This document shows positions 23,652-32,153 of a DNA stretch of 32,153 bases, piece after piece. The position numbers and the translations under genes are program-made. How positions within the stretch are numbered: position 1 is the stretch's first letter; every line of letters starts with the position of its first letter. A model generated the notes under the pieces. That model saw only the letters and a program-made list of their open reading frames with translations. It was not told the DNA's origin and made no database searches. Origin of the DNA: Xenophilus sp. L33 (lineage in GTDB: Bacteria > Pseudomonadota > Gammaproteobacteria > Burkholderiales > Burkholderiaceae_C); contig NZ_LMUW01000198.1 of assembly GCF_009765735.1 (NCBI RefSeq), positions 1 to 32,153 of the forward strand. The letters are read 5' to 3'.

Positions 23652-24026
23652 ATGAAGGACTTTATTGCTTCGGCGCTGCAAGACATCGACATGCGCAAGG
23701 CCCGGCGGGCCGCGGTCTGGGCTCGCGTCGCGAGTGCAGCCGGTACGTTTGCGGCAGCCGTGGACCCTGCCATGGCGCAGACCCTCAAGCAAGCAGGAGT
23801 GAGCATCTTCACGGCGATCTACGGGGTCGTCGGCGTGATCGGCGCAATCGCCTGCCTGGTCACGTTGCTGAACTGGATCACCGGCAACTGGCTTGGGCGC
23901 GAGGACCCCAAGAAGCTCTTCTTCCAGGCGCTCTTTGGAACGGGGCTCGCCTTTGGCGTGGTCGCGATCATCCAGTTCATCAAGGACATGGTCGGAGGCT
24001 CTTCGTCGGGCGTCTCGAACTTGTAG
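23652..24026 (+). CDS. virB2: VirB2-type pilin
   Basis: Major pilin of the conjugative pilus. The 124-residue precursor has a long basic N-terminus, a probable cleavage after DPAMAQ near residue 42, and a mature part with two hydrophobic helices (IYGVVGVIGAIACLVTLLNW and the FGTGLAFGVVAIIQFI segment) separated by a short polar loop (GREDPKK). ATG 23652 is preceded by GGGAGGAATCG, a strong ribosome binding site. Position after virB1 and before virB3 confirms the call. Confidence 0.88.
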   Translation: MKDFIASALQDIDMRKARRAAVWARVASAAGTFAAAVDPAMAQTLKQAGVSIFTAIYGVVGVIGAIACLVTLLNWITGNWLGREDPKKLFFQALFGTGLAFGVVAIIQFIKDMVGGSSSGVSNL

Positions 24027-24046
24027 GCTGCCACTTTGGAGCCGCG

Positions 24047-24382
24047 ATGAACGAACCCGACGCCCACTACGAAGAGCCCGCGCTCGAACGCGCGGTGATC
24101 TATCGCGGCCCGCAGGCACCTGTCCTTCAGGCATACGTGCCCCTTCCAGTCTTCGGCGCCGAATGCATGTTGCTGCTGCTCTGCATCCGGATCTTCGGCT
24201 TCTGGACCCTGCTGCTGCTGCCGCTTCACTTCGTGCTGGTCCGGAAGACCAGCGAGAACCCGTTCTGGGTCCGTGACCTCGTCGCCAGCTATCGCCACCG
24301 GTGGTTCGTCAAGAACAAGAGCTCGCACGGTGCCGGCGTCGTCAGCTTCACGCCGCATCTGAGCCGTCGGGAGTTCCGGTGA
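24047..24382 (+). CDS. virB3: VirB3-type inner-membrane protein
   Basis: A 111-residue protein with a hydrophobic stretch at about 42-64 (MLLLLCIRIFGFWTLLLLPL) after a polar N-terminus. Family-like PVFGAECMLLL and ENPFWVRDLVASYRHRW follow. VirB3 works with VirB4 at the inner membrane in pilus and channel assembly. Its stop codon overlaps the virB4 ATG by one base, as expected for this stoichiometric pair. Confidence 0.85.
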   Translation: MNEPDAHYEEPALERAVIYRGPQAPVLQAYVPLPVFGAECMLLLLCIRIFGFWTLLLLPLHFVLVRKTSENPFWVRDLVASYRHRWFVKNKSSHGAGVVSFTPHLSRREFR

Positions 24383-26898
24383 TGTCGGCCGCGCAGGCCA
24401 CCGAGTCGGAGCGCAGCGTCGCGAGCTGCCTGCCGTATTCGCAGCAGATCGACGATCACACGGTCGTGACTTATGAAGGCGATCTGACCCAGACGATCGC
24501 CGTCCAGGGTCTCTCGTTCGAGACCATCGGGCACAAGGAATTGGACAATCTGAACCAGCAATGGTTCTCGGCCGTGAACAACGTCGCCCGTAGTCCGAAC
24601 GTTGCGATGTGGACGCACCTGGAGCGTCGCCGGGTCAGCTTCGACCTCTCCGGTATCGAATACGACAACGACCTTTCCACGGAGTTCGCGCATCAGTACG
24701 CACGCAAGTTCGAAGGCGAGCAGCACTTCGCGAACCAGCTCTTCGTCTCGCCGGTCTACCGGCTCGCCGGCAATCTGGCCGATCGGGCGAGCATCCGCTT
24801 TTCCAAACGCTCCAGCGAGGCCATGAACGATTTGCGGCTGAGAGCCCGCGACGAGATCGCCAAGCTCTCGGCCCAGTTGCTGGCGAGCGTGAAGCGTTAC
24901 CACCCGCGCCTGCTCGGTACCTACCGCTCGCACGGAAACCTGTGTTCGCGCGTGGCGGAGTTCTACTGCCGCCTTCTCAACAACAACGACCGTCACATTC
25001 GTCTCGGCTCCCAGGAGCTCAGCCAGTACCTCCAGACCTCGGCCCTGAACTTCGGCGCCGAGACGATCGAGATTGAGGGTGCCGCAGGCTCGCGCTTCGC
25101 GGCCGTCCTCACGCTCGTGGCACCCTACCGGGCCGAGCAGCTGGACGCCAAGGTGTTCGAGGGCCTCCTTTCTGCGCCCTTCGAGTTCGTCTTGAGTCAG
25201 TCGGTGACCGCGATGGCATTCGACAAGGCCGATGCGCTCCTGAAAACCCAGTTCAACAAGATCAAGAGCACGAGCGTCAACGAGGAGCAGTTGAACGAGG
25301 TCGCCGCGGCGCGCACTCAGCTTCAGGCCGGCAAGTTCTCCATGTTCGAACACGAACTGGTGCTTGTGGTCTACGGCGACAGCATCAAGGCGCTCAACCA
25401 GAACGTCAACACGGCCGTCGCCCTGATGGACCAGAAGAGCATGAGCGTGTCGCGCGAGCGCGCCGGCGCGCTCATCAGCACCTACTTCAGCATCCTCCCG
25501 GGCAATTTCAAGTATGGGCGCATCCGAGCGATGCCGATCAGCAGCAAGAACTTCTCGAAGTTCTTCCCGATGCACAACCACCCCAAGGGGAACGCCCAGG
25601 GCAGCCAGTGGGGTGCGCCCATCGCGCTCATGAAGACCTCTGCGGGCGGCGCATATTTTTTCAACTTCCATGTAAGCCGCAACCGCCTGCTTGAACAAGG
25701 AATCCGTTTGGACTACGACGATGAGGCTGCGACCTCGTCCGGCGGCGCCGAAGGCGAGGACGGCCCGAACGACCGAGATGCCGAAGGCGAACCAAAAGCG
25801 CACCGCAAGGAGCTAGGCAACTACAAGATCATCGGCCGATCGGGCGCGGGCAAGACGGTGCTCAAGCTCGCGCTGCGCCTCCTGGCCCGCAAGCGCGCGA
25901 TGAAAGGCGGCAGGCCGCTCAAGGTCTTCAGCTTCGACAAGGACTACGGCGAGGAGATCTGCATCCGCGCAATGGGCGGTCGGTATTTCCGGATCGCGGG
26001 GGGCGAGCCGACGGGGATGAATCCGTTCTCGATGGAGCCGACCGCCGAGAACATCTCGGTGATCCTGAGCATCATGTCGTGGAACGCGCAGTTCGACGGC
26101 AAGTACGCGATGACGCACAAGGACGAAGAAGACCTTCTGCGCAGCATACGGCAGGTGTATGACCTGGAGCCTCGGCACCGTCGCTACGCCCGCGTGCGCG
26201 ACTCGCTGCCGACCCATCGTGAGAACAGCCTGTATCAAGCGCTTGGCCGTTGGTGCGACGGTGGGGCGTTTGCCTGGGTCCTGGACAACGAGCAGGATCG
26301 CTTCGATCTGGAAGGCGCAAACACCTTCGGGTTCGACATGACCCACTTCCTCGACATCGAGGAAGCCCGCACGCCGATCCTGCGCTACCTCACCCACAAG
26401 ATCACGCAGAACGCCAGTGGCGCTCCTCACATCGTCGACATCGCCGAGGCCTGGCGGGCACTGAAGGATCCGCTCATGCAGACCTTCATCGAGAACAAAG
26501 GCAAGACCATCCGCAAGGAAGACGGGGTGATCGGCCTGGATACCCAGGAACCGAGCGACATCAGCCGCTCACCCCTCGGCAGCACGCTCCTCTCACAGTT
26601 CCCCACGCAGCTGCTGCTTCCGAACGGCGAGGCCGAGCAGGCCGACTACATCGACGGGCTGAAGCTCACGCCGCGCGAGTTTCATCTGATCAAGCGCACC
26701 GAGGAGAACTCCGGCCAGTTCCTCCTCAAGAAGGGCGCCGAATCCGTGCTCGTGAAGATGGACCTGAGCGGCATGGATGACATGCTGGCCATCCTCTCCG
26801 CGAGCCTGGACAACGTCGAGGTCATGCATTCCGTCATCTCGCAGGTCGGACCAGACCCGGCCCTGTGGGTGCCGATTTTTCTGAAGAGGAGAGTGTGA
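24382..26898 (+). CDS. virB4: VirB4-type secretion ATPase
   Basis: The largest T4SS ATPase, driving pilus biogenesis and substrate transfer. It has 838 residues. The N-terminal domain interacts with VirB3. The C-terminal ATPase domain has Walker A GRSGAGKT at 485-492 and HIVDIAEAWRALKDP as the Walker B region. A short acidic, Gly/Ser-rich insert (about residues 445-475) lies just before Walker A and is not a usual family feature. ATG 24382 overlaps the virB3 stop, and the gene ends overlapping the virB5 ATG, so all three are translationally coupled. R388 TrwK is the equivalent. Confidence 0.93.
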   Translation: MSAAQATESERSVASCLPYSQQIDDHTVVTYEGDLTQTIAVQGLSFETIGHKELDNLNQQWFSAVNNVARSPNVAMWTHLERRRVSFDLSGIEYDNDLSTEFAHQYARKFEGEQHFANQLFVSPVYRLAGNLADRASIRFSKRSSEAMNDLRLRARDEIAKLSAQLLASVKRYHPRLLGTYRSHGNLCSRVAEFYCRLLNNNDRHIRLGSQELSQYLQTSALNFGAETIEIEGAAGSRFAAVLTLVAPYRAEQLDAKVFEGLLSAPFEFVLSQSVTAMAFDKADALLKTQFNKIKSTSVNEEQLNEVAAARTQLQAGKFSMFEHELVLVVYGDSIKALNQNVNTAVALMDQKSMSVSRERAGALISTYFSILPGNFKYGRIRAMPISSKNFSKFFPMHNHPKGNAQGSQWGAPIALMKTSAGGAYFFNFHVSRNRLLEQGIRLDYDDEAATSSGGAEGEDGPNDRDAEGEPKAHRKELGNYKIIGRSGAGKTVLKLALRLLARKRAMKGGRPLKVFSFDKDYGEEICIRAMGGRYFRIAGGEPTGMNPFSMEPTAENISVILSIMSWNAQFDGKYAMTHKDEEDLLRSIRQVYDLEPRHRRYARVRDSLPTHRENSLYQALGRWCDGGAFAWVLDNEQDRFDLEGANTFGFDMTHFLDIEEARTPILRYLTHKITQNASGAPHIVDIAEAWRALKDPLMQTFIENKGKTIRKEDGVIGLDTQEPSDISRSPLGSTLLSQFPTQLLLPNGEAEQADYIDGLKLTPREFHLIKRTEENSGQFLLKKGAESVLVKMDLSGMDDMLAILSASLDNVEVMHSVISQVGPDPALWVPIFLKRRV

Positions 26899-27620
26899 TG
26901 AAGCAGTTCAAGCATCTCGTTCGCAAGTTCCTTGGCGGCGTTGCCTGCCTGTGTTTCGCGGGGACCGTGAGCGCGCAGATCCCCGTGACCGTGACCAGCG
27001 ACTTCCCGGCGATGTTCAACCAGATCGAGACGATCGGCAAATGGACAGAGCAGCTGAAATCCATGAGCCAGCAGCTCGACCAGATGAAGCAGGTCTACGG
27101 CACGCTGCAGGGCTCGCGCAATCTCGGCAATCTCATGAACAACGACCTGCTCACGCAGTACTTGCCCCGAGACTATGTCGGGGCTGCAAAGGCGCTGCAG
27201 AGCGGGGGAGGGTCCTTCGCGGGGATTTCAGGGTCCTTGAACGACATCGTGCGGGCCAATCAGCTCAAGTCCTGCGCGGAGCTGAACAGCGACGCCTCCA
27301 TGCGCACGCAGTGCAACCAGCAGTGGCAGCAGCTCGCTCTCCAAAAGGAGATCGGCGACATGGGGTACCGCAAGGCGTCCGAGAACATTCAGAACTTGCA
27401 GACCTTTGTGGGCTCGATCAACGCATCGACCGACGCCAAGGCGATTGCCGAAGTGCAGGCCCGGATTCAGGTTGAGACGGTGCGCATGCAGAACGAGCAG
27501 GTCAAGCTGTCGACGATCCAGCAGATGGAAGAGGCGGACCGCCGTCTGCAACAGCAGTCAGCCATCGATAGTTTCAACGCCGGCATGACCAAGGGGTCGG
27601 CGGGTGGCATCAGGTTCTAG
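26898..27620 (+). CDS. virB5: VirB5-type pilus-tip protein
   Basis: A minor pilus component thought to act in recipient contact. The 240-residue precursor has a signal peptide (FLGGVACLCFAGTVSA, cut near residue 25). A helical rod follows with IETIGKWTEQLKSMSQQLDQ and a later long helix (ARIQVETVRMQNEQVKLSTI). Composition and helix spacing match VirB5/TrwJ. The ATG overlaps the virB4 stop. Its C-terminus is Gly-rich. Confidence 0.85.
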   Translation: MKQFKHLVRKFLGGVACLCFAGTVSAQIPVTVTSDFPAMFNQIETIGKWTEQLKSMSQQLDQMKQVYGTLQGSRNLGNLMNNDLLTQYLPRDYVGAAKALQSGGGSFAGISGSLNDIVRANQLKSCAELNSDASMRTQCNQQWQQLALQKEIGDMGYRKASENIQNLQTFVGSINASTDAKAIAEVQARIQVETVRMQNEQVKLSTIQQMEEADRRLQQQSAIDSFNAGMTKGSAGGIRF

Positions 27621-27623
27621 GCC

Positions 27624-27884
27624 ATGAAAGCCGAACTCACTTTCCTAGTAGGTACGGTGGCATTGCTCATCGTATCGGCGTGCACGAAGCAAGAAGTTGT
27701 CGAATCTCCAAGGTTCGACGCCAAGACCATCGCGGCCGAGGCCGACAAGGGCAACCTGGGACCTCTCAAGGAGCTCAATGCGGCTTGCAGCGCAGAGGTG
27801 GAGAGCAAAGGAAGCCGCGGGCCGACGTGCGCCACACAAGACGACGTCGGAGCACTCAGAAAGCCTCTGAAACTGAAGTTCTGA
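27624..27884 (+). CDS. Small lipoprotein, probable entry-exclusion (EexN-type)
   Basis: An 86-residue lipoprotein with signal TFLVGTVALLIVSAC ending in a lipobox cysteine near residue 20. After it come VVESPRFDAKTI, LGPLKELNAACSAE and a second cysteine in PTCATQDD. Lipoproteins of this size and pattern between virB5 and virB6 are known as Eex/EexN proteins, which block entry of the same plasmid into cells that already carry it. The call rests on position, lipobox and the LxxLNxxC pattern. An unrelated lipoprotein is possible. It starts three bases after virB5. Confidence 0.7.
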   Translation: MKAELTFLVGTVALLIVSACTKQEVVESPRFDAKTIAAEADKGNLGPLKELNAACSAEVESKGSRGPTCATQDDVGALRKPLKLKF

Positions 27885-27900
27885 TGAAGCAGGGGGCGCC

Positions 27901-28857
27901 ATGGCCGACAACATCATCGGTGACATCTACACGAAATTCGACAATGCGTTGGGCGGCTTCTACGAAGCAGCGGCAGCAGGCATCTCGGGATACGTCATTC
28001 CGATCGCCTGGGTCCTCCTCGGCATATGCATGCTGATCTGGTGCTACCTCATCATCGAAGGGAAGGTCGCGATGCCCATGACCGACTGGCTGCTCAAGTT
28101 CGTCGGCTTCATGGTCGTGCTCTATGTCATGGGCAATGGCTATATGTCATGGGTCGCGCGACCAATTTTCGATCTTCCTTCCGCACTGACGACGGCCTTG
28201 AGCGCATCGGCAACGAACGCGCCGGACCTTCTAGGCCAAGTGAATGAGAAAGTCGTCGATCTGGTATCGGCGATGTTCACTGCGGGAAGCAATCTTGTGA
28301 AAGAGCTTGCCGTCGGGCCGGCCATCGCACTGTTTCTGATGGGCGCTCTCGTGATCGTATCGACCTACCTGCTGCTTGCCATAGCCTTGTTCGCCATCAT
28401 TTTCTCGAAGCTCGGTCTCAGCATGGTGCTGGCGGTCGGCCCATTCTTCGTGCTTGCCCTTGTGCTTCCTCAGACCCGCAACTACTTTCATTCTTGGCTG
28501 AACACCGCGCTCTATTTTGTCTTCTACCATGTGTTCACCGCGCTGTTCATCTTCATGTTCATCGGGATAATCAACAGCTATGTAGGGACGTTGAACAACA
28601 CCCTGGGTGGTACGGAAAGCGGTGGTGGCGTGCTCTCCATGGTCGCCAACTTGCTCGGCGTGCGTGGGTCCGGTCTGAACGTAGCGGCGATCACGATCCC
28701 GATCTTGCTGATCTCGTTATCGATGTTCTTCATGTTCCTCCAGATCCCGGCGATGTGCGCATCGCTGACCGGAGGAAGCGGAGGCTCGTTTGGCGCAGGC
28801 CTGACGAACCTGACCCACGCGAAGACGCTTTTCAGCCGGGCTGGTCGCGGCTATTGA
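27901..28857 (+). CDS. virB6: VirB6-type polytopic channel protein
   Basis: An inner-membrane channel component. The 318-residue protein has several strongly hydrophobic segments: VIPIAWVLLGICMLIWCYLI, FVGFMVVLYVMGNGYMSW, the long 140-195 region (AIALFLMGALVIVSTYLLLA and beyond), and TIPILLISLSMFFMFLQIPA. VirB6/TrwI features include the conserved Trp-rich N-terminal region and the Gly/Ser-rich tail. AGGGGG lies six to eight bases before ATG 27901. Confidence 0.88.
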   Translation: MADNIIGDIYTKFDNALGGFYEAAAAGISGYVIPIAWVLLGICMLIWCYLIIEGKVAMPMTDWLLKFVGFMVVLYVMGNGYMSWVARPIFDLPSALTTALSASATNAPDLLGQVNEKVVDLVSAMFTAGSNLVKELAVGPAIALFLMGALVIVSTYLLLAIALFAIIFSKLGLSMVLAVGPFFVLALVLPQTRNYFHSWLNTALYFVFYHVFTALFIFMFIGIINSYVGTLNNTLGGTESGGGVLSMVANLLGVRGSGLNVAAITIPILLISLSMFFMFLQIPAMCASLTGGSGGSFGAGLTNLTHAKTLFSRAGRGY

Positions 28858-28881
28858 TGGATTGAGCGAAGGAGTCAAAAG

Positions 28882-29022
28882 ATGCGGCTCATCCTGTTCT
28901 CGTGCCTGTGCTGGCTCGGCGCAAATCTTGTTGGGTGCTCCGTGCCAAAACCACCTCCTGGCTGGCCATCGGGTGAAGCACGGCCCATCAATGCGGCCCC
29001 AGTTTTGAAAGCAGCAAAGTGA
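28882..29022 (+). CDS. virB7: VirB7-type outer-membrane lipoprotein
   Basis: A 46-residue lipoprotein: MRLILFSCLCWLGANLVGC ends in the lipobox cysteine, followed by SVPKPPPGWPSGEARPINAA and a basic end. VirB7 stabilises VirB9 in the outer-membrane core. AAGGAG precedes ATG 28882. The stop TGA overlaps the GTG start of virB8 (GTGA). Confidence 0.85.
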   Translation: MRLILFSCLCWLGANLVGCSVPKPPPGWPSGEARPINAAPVLKAAK

Positions 29023-29825
29023 CCGCCAAAGAGGCGTACTTCGCCAAGGCGCTCGACTGGGACACCCAGCAACGTCTGGACCTTGAGCGCCGCGCGTCTC
29101 GCAATGCTCGGATCGCGTGGGCCTGCGGGATCCTGTGCGGGCTGAGCGTGCTCAGTATCACGGTCTTGCTCCCGCTGAAGCAGTTCGTTCCCGCCATCAT
29201 TCGCGTCGACAACGCCACAGGTGCCTACGACGTGCAGGCACCCGGAGAGACCGTGAGTGTCGCCAGGGATCGCGACCAGAAGATCCTCCTGTCTGACGTC
29301 GCGCGCTATGTTCTCGCCCGTGAGGGCTTCACGCGCGGAGAGGCTGAGGCGAACTACAAGACCGCCTACCTGATGTCCTGCGGTCCGGTGCGCGCCGAGT
29401 GGGACAACTATTTCAACCCCGAGCTCAATCCGCAGTCGCCGGTCAAGACCATGAGCCCGACGGATTCTGAGCGCGTGGAGATTCAGAACATCACTTTCCT
29501 GCCGACCGACCAAGACGATTTGCGAGTCGCGCAAGTGCGATTCGACAGGACGGTGACCCGCGGCGTGGAAGCGTCGGTGCGCACGCGCTATATCTCGACG
29601 CTGACCGTCAGGTACGAGCGTGCCAACATTCCGAGCCAGATCAAGGATCTGCATGTGAACGCGTTCGGCTTCTGCGCGGTCAACTACCGACGCGACCAGG
29701 AAGGAGTGCCCCAGGTGCTGGGGTCTGCCGCTGGGCCTGGCGCTCCCAATGCGAACTCTGTGCAGCAGTCACCCCCTCAGGTGACGCCTACCAACATCGG
29801 CCTTCCTCCAGCAGCCGGGCGATGA
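29019..29825 (+). CDS. virB8: VirB8-type assembly factor
   Basis: A bitopic inner-membrane protein that nucleates T4SS assembly. Of its 268 residues, a cytoplasmic N-terminus (AKALDWDTQQRLDLERRASR) is followed by one membrane span (IAWACGILCGLSVLSITVLL, about 30-50). The periplasmic NTF2-like domain has VRTRYISTLTVRYE near its end and a Pro/Gln-rich tail follows. Translation starts at GTG 29019, which overlaps the virB7 stop. Its own stop overlaps the virB9 ATG as ATGA. Confidence 0.9.
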   Translation: MTAKEAYFAKALDWDTQQRLDLERRASRNARIAWACGILCGLSVLSITVLLPLKQFVPAIIRVDNATGAYDVQAPGETVSVARDRDQKILLSDVARYVLAREGFTRGEAEANYKTAYLMSCGPVRAEWDNYFNPELNPQSPVKTMSPTDSERVEIQNITFLPTDQDDLRVAQVRFDRTVTRGVEASVRTRYISTLTVRYERANIPSQIKDLHVNAFGFCAVNYRRDQEGVPQVLGSAAGPGAPNANSVQQSPPQVTPTNIGLPPAAGR

Positions 29826-30646
29826 ACTCGCTGCCCTCCTCATTGTTGGCGTTGGCGCTGCTTGCGGCTGCGGGCGCAGCGTCGGCCGAGGTCGGCACGT
29901 CCCCATCGGCCAGCGATTCCCGCATCCAGACGGTGCGCTACACGGGTGACAACATCATCCGTATCGCCACGGCCGAAGGGGTCGTCACCACGATCGAGCT
30001 GAGCAGCAAGGAAGAGATCAAGGACTTTGCCATGGGGGATCGCGACGCCTGGCACGCGGCGATCAACGGCAACCTGTTCGTCCTCAAGCCGAAGGACGTG
30101 AAGGCGGATACGAACCTCACGATCTTCTCGAACAAGCGCTCCTACCTCTTCGAGCTGAAGACGACCAGTCGCACGTCCAGAAACGTCGCGTACTGGGTCC
30201 GGCTGCAGTACCCGGAGCAGGAATCCAGCTCGCCAGAGGCCATGGCCGCCGCTAGGCAGGAGGCCGAGCGCAAGCAGATCAAGATGGATTTGAAGGGCTC
30301 CGAGTACGAGGGCACCCTGAACTACGACTATTGGATCGTCGGCGCCCCGGAGCTGCAGCCTCTGGCGATGCACGACAACGGTCGGCAGACCTACTTGCTG
30401 TTTTCTGCGGCGAATGCGCTGCCAGCCGCGTTCGTGATCGAGCCGGATGGAACGGAAAGCTTGGTCGACTACCACGTCGAGGACGACACCATGGTGCTGC
30501 ACCGTGTCGTGCAGCGAATCGTGCTGCGTCGCGGAGCGCTCGTCGCGGGCATCACGAACCGCTCGCCAAGCGCTCCGATCCAGTCCTCACCGACCGGTAC
30601 GGCGAGCGGTAAGGTCCAGCGGGCGATCCGGGAGCCAGGAGGTTGA
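29822..30646 (+). CDS. virB9: VirB9-type outer-membrane core protein
   Basis: A 274-residue periplasmic and outer-membrane core subunit with signal peptide LPSSLLALALLAAAGAASAE. Family segments are VRYTGDNIIRIATAEGVVTT, DRDAWHAAINGNLFVLKP and NLTIFSNKRSYLFEL in the N-terminal domain. The C-terminal VirB7-binding domain has LNYDYWIVG and TYLLFSAANALPAAFVIEPD. The gene overlaps virB8 and ends five bases before the virB10 ATG. Confidence 0.92.
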   Translation: MNSLPSSLLALALLAAAGAASAEVGTSPSASDSRIQTVRYTGDNIIRIATAEGVVTTIELSSKEEIKDFAMGDRDAWHAAINGNLFVLKPKDVKADTNLTIFSNKRSYLFELKTTSRTSRNVAYWVRLQYPEQESSSPEAMAAARQEAERKQIKMDLKGSEYEGTLNYDYWIVGAPELQPLAMHDNGRQTYLLFSAANALPAAFVIEPDGTESLVDYHVEDDTMVLHRVVQRIVLRRGALVAGITNRSPSAPIQSSPTGTASGKVQRAIREPGG

Positions 30647-30650
30647 CGCC

Positions 30651-31886
30651 ATGTTCGAGAAGAAGCAGGAAGAGCCGATCGCCGATGCAGAACGTGCGGG
30701 CCTGGTCGAACGCAAGCGAGCGGTCGCACCCGGCCAGAAACTGATCCTGGTCTCCACGGCCGTCTCGGCAGCAGCCTTGATCCTTTTCGGGATCGCCAGC
30801 AGGAACAACTACTTCGGCGCGTTCGGCGCGCCTGCCCCCGCCAAGGCTGAAGTCCAGACCGATGCTCGTCCCTTGTCCGCACCCGAGGTGAAGGTTCCGC
30901 TGGCCCTCGGACCACAGGCCCCGCCGCCGGCCACCTTCGTCGAATGCCCCGGTGGCCTGCGACTTCCCATCGGCCTGAACTGCCCGGAGCCGGAAAAGAA
31001 AGCCGACTCGTCGCAGCAGGGCGGCTCAAACAACGGGATGTCCGAGGAGGACCGAATCCGTGACCGCCGGCGCAAAAGCACGATCAGTTTTGCGTCTGCT
31101 CAACCGACGGCAGCAGTCGTAAGCCAATTGGGGACCGCCGTGGCAAACGTCGGGCTGCCGGGGGCATCCACGCCCCAGGGCGGCACCAATGCCCTGGCCA
31201 GCTCGCTCTCGTCGACGCTGACTCCTGGGACCAGCGCCACGATCAACCGCAAGCCGTCGATGACCCTCGCGAAGGGCACATTGCCGGATTGCACGCTACT
31301 CACCGCAATCCTGACCGATCAGCCCGGGTTCCTGAAGTGCATCCTGAGCGCGCCGGTCATGTCGATGGACGGGAAAGTGGTCCTGATGGAAGCCGGCACC
31401 ACCATGGAAGGCGAATACACCCAGGGGCTGCAGTCCGGCCAAAAGTCGATCTTCACGTTATGGACGCGCGCGGTTACGCCCAACTTCGTGACTGTCCAAC
31501 TCAATTCGCCGGGCACGGACGCACTGGGTCGCGCAGGCACCTCAGGCTACGTCGACAACAAGTGGTTCGAGCGTTTTGCCGGTGCTATCTTCTTCTCGCT
31601 CCTTCAGGACGCCAAGCAGATCTACATTGCCAAGGAGGATGCGCGCGCGCAAGGGACGAGCAGCCCCTACGGAACGACCTACAACATCGGAACGCAGAGC
31701 ACGCTTTCGCAGCTGACCAACACCTCAAACACCACGAACACGATCGTGGAAGAAATGCTCAAGCAGGGCGGTCAGCTGAAGCCCAGCCTCTACAAGAACC
31801 AGGGGGAGATCATCAAGATCTTCGTGGCGCGTGACGTCGACTTCTCGACCGTCTACGAACTGCGACCGGCGGCGGAGGCGAACTGA
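30651..31886 (+). CDS. virB10: VirB10-type envelope-spanning scaffold
   Basis: A 411-residue protein linking inner and outer membranes and sensing ATP energy. It has a cytoplasmic N-terminus, a membrane span (LILVSTAVSAAALILFGIAS, about 29-48) and a Pro/Ala-rich periplasmic linker (60-120). The C-terminal beta-barrel core shows LAKGTLPDCTLLTAILTDQP, VLMEAGTTMEGEYTQGLQSG and a late EIIKIFVARDVDFSTVYEL. ATG 30651 follows AGGAGG. The stop overlaps the virB11 ATG. Confidence 0.92.
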   Translation: MFEKKQEEPIADAERAGLVERKRAVAPGQKLILVSTAVSAAALILFGIASRNNYFGAFGAPAPAKAEVQTDARPLSAPEVKVPLALGPQAPPPATFVECPGGLRLPIGLNCPEPEKKADSSQQGGSNNGMSEEDRIRDRRRKSTISFASAQPTAAVVSQLGTAVANVGLPGASTPQGGTNALASSLSSTLTPGTSATINRKPSMTLAKGTLPDCTLLTAILTDQPGFLKCILSAPVMSMDGKVVLMEAGTTMEGEYTQGLQSGQKSIFTLWTRAVTPNFVTVQLNSPGTDALGRAGTSGYVDNKWFERFAGAIFFSLLQDAKQIYIAKEDARAQGTSSPYGTTYNIGTQSTLSQLTNTSNTTNTIVEEMLKQGGQLKPSLYKNQGEIIKIFVARDVDFSTVYELRPAAEAN

Positions 31887-32153
31887 TGGGCGCTTCCGAC
31901 CGTTTCGTCTCGATCCAGGCGCATCTTCGGGCGTTCGATGCCTGGCTGACCGACCCCGAGGTCAACGAGATTGCGGTGAATTCGCCGGGATCCGTCCAAC
32001 TGTGGAAGAGGGGAATTTGGGAACAGGCGCACGCGCCGGCGATTACGTACGAGTATCTTCTGGCCCTCGGGAGCTACCTCGCCAACATCTCTCAGAAGCC
32101 CTTCGACGAGGGAGATCCGATCTTGTCGGCCTATCTGCCTGGCGGCGAGCGCG
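31886..32153 (+). CDS. virB11: VirB11-type ATPase, 5' part only
   Basis: The first 89 codons of a VirB11 traffic ATPase. MGASDRFVSIQAHLRAFDAW, then LTDPEVNEIAVNSPGSVQLW, is the N-terminal domain signature. LLALGSYLANISQKPFDEGD and LSAYLPGGER follow. The Walker motifs lie beyond the window edge. The ATG overlaps the virB10 stop by one base. It is partial because the window ends, not because of any visible break. Confidence 0.88.
   Translation, partial: MGASDRFVSIQAHLRAFDAWLTDPEVNEIAVNSPGSVQLWKRGIWEQAHAPAITYEYLLALGSYLANISQKPFDEGDPILSAYLPGGER

Noticed and set aside
1..32153. Programmed reassignment of TAG, suggested by amber codons at 2781, 2981 and 7318
   Set aside because: Several intact genes here (trwC, virB1, virB5, the 172-residue protein) end normally in TAG, and radC also has frameshifts, so decay is simpler.

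Overview
This window is the leading region plus the transfer region of a conjugative plasmid or integrative conjugative element of the R388/PromA-like type (MOBF relaxase, VirB-type secretion system). The GC content is high, roughly 60-65% by eye, and the gene repertoire suggests a betaproteobacterial host, probably Burkholderiales. That host call is inference, because no rRNA, tRNA or replication gene is present to anchor it.

Layout. (1) 1-2133: an insertion sequence with a DDE transposase has landed in a small 69-codon gene. The two halves of that gene can be rejoined across a 5-bp candidate target duplication. (2) 2134-5000: a partly decayed accessory block with a broken radC-type JAMM gene, a frameshifted DUF932 gene and an intact DUF2958 gene. 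These are separated by long, hairpin-rich spacers that share sequence with each other. (3) 5444-8877: an ArdC-type antirestriction protein, then two adjacent unrecognised reading frames in the same phase, the second carrying a PD-(D/E)XK nuclease motif. (4) 9098-12324: a small unknown gene, a structured non-coding stretch and a long ParB-family protein. (5) 12440-14135, minus strand: an stbABC-like stability operon. (6) 14136-14561: a compact regulatory and oriT region with an array of eight 11-bp repeats and a nic-site candidate next to a hairpin. (7) 14562-19606: trwA, trwB and trwC homologues (oriT-binding protein, coupling protein, relaxase-helicase). (8) 19617-22705: a sensory cargo module made of a secreted molybdopterin-fold protein, a hybrid histidine kinase and an opposing BetR-type response regulator. 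(9) 22864 to the end: a complete-order virB1-virB10 cluster with a small exclusion-type lipoprotein between virB5 and virB6. virB11 is cut by the window edge.

How it fits together. TrwA, StbA and the relaxase would act at the intergenic oriT. Cleavage is predicted on the minus strand, so positions below about 14431 enter the recipient first and the transfer genes last. The first-entering region carries stability, antirestriction, JAMM/DUF932/DUF2958 and nuclease genes, a content known from other plasmid leading regions. A 26-bp element is shared (19 of 26 positions) between the stb/trwA control region and the region upstream of virB1. This hints that DNA processing and secretion genes answer to a common regulator, and the embedded two-component module is one candidate.

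Best candidates for something undescribed: the 227 + 516 residue nuclease unit, the sensory module placed between relaxase and T4SS genes, the shared 26-bp element, and the repeated hairpin modules in front of leading-region genes.
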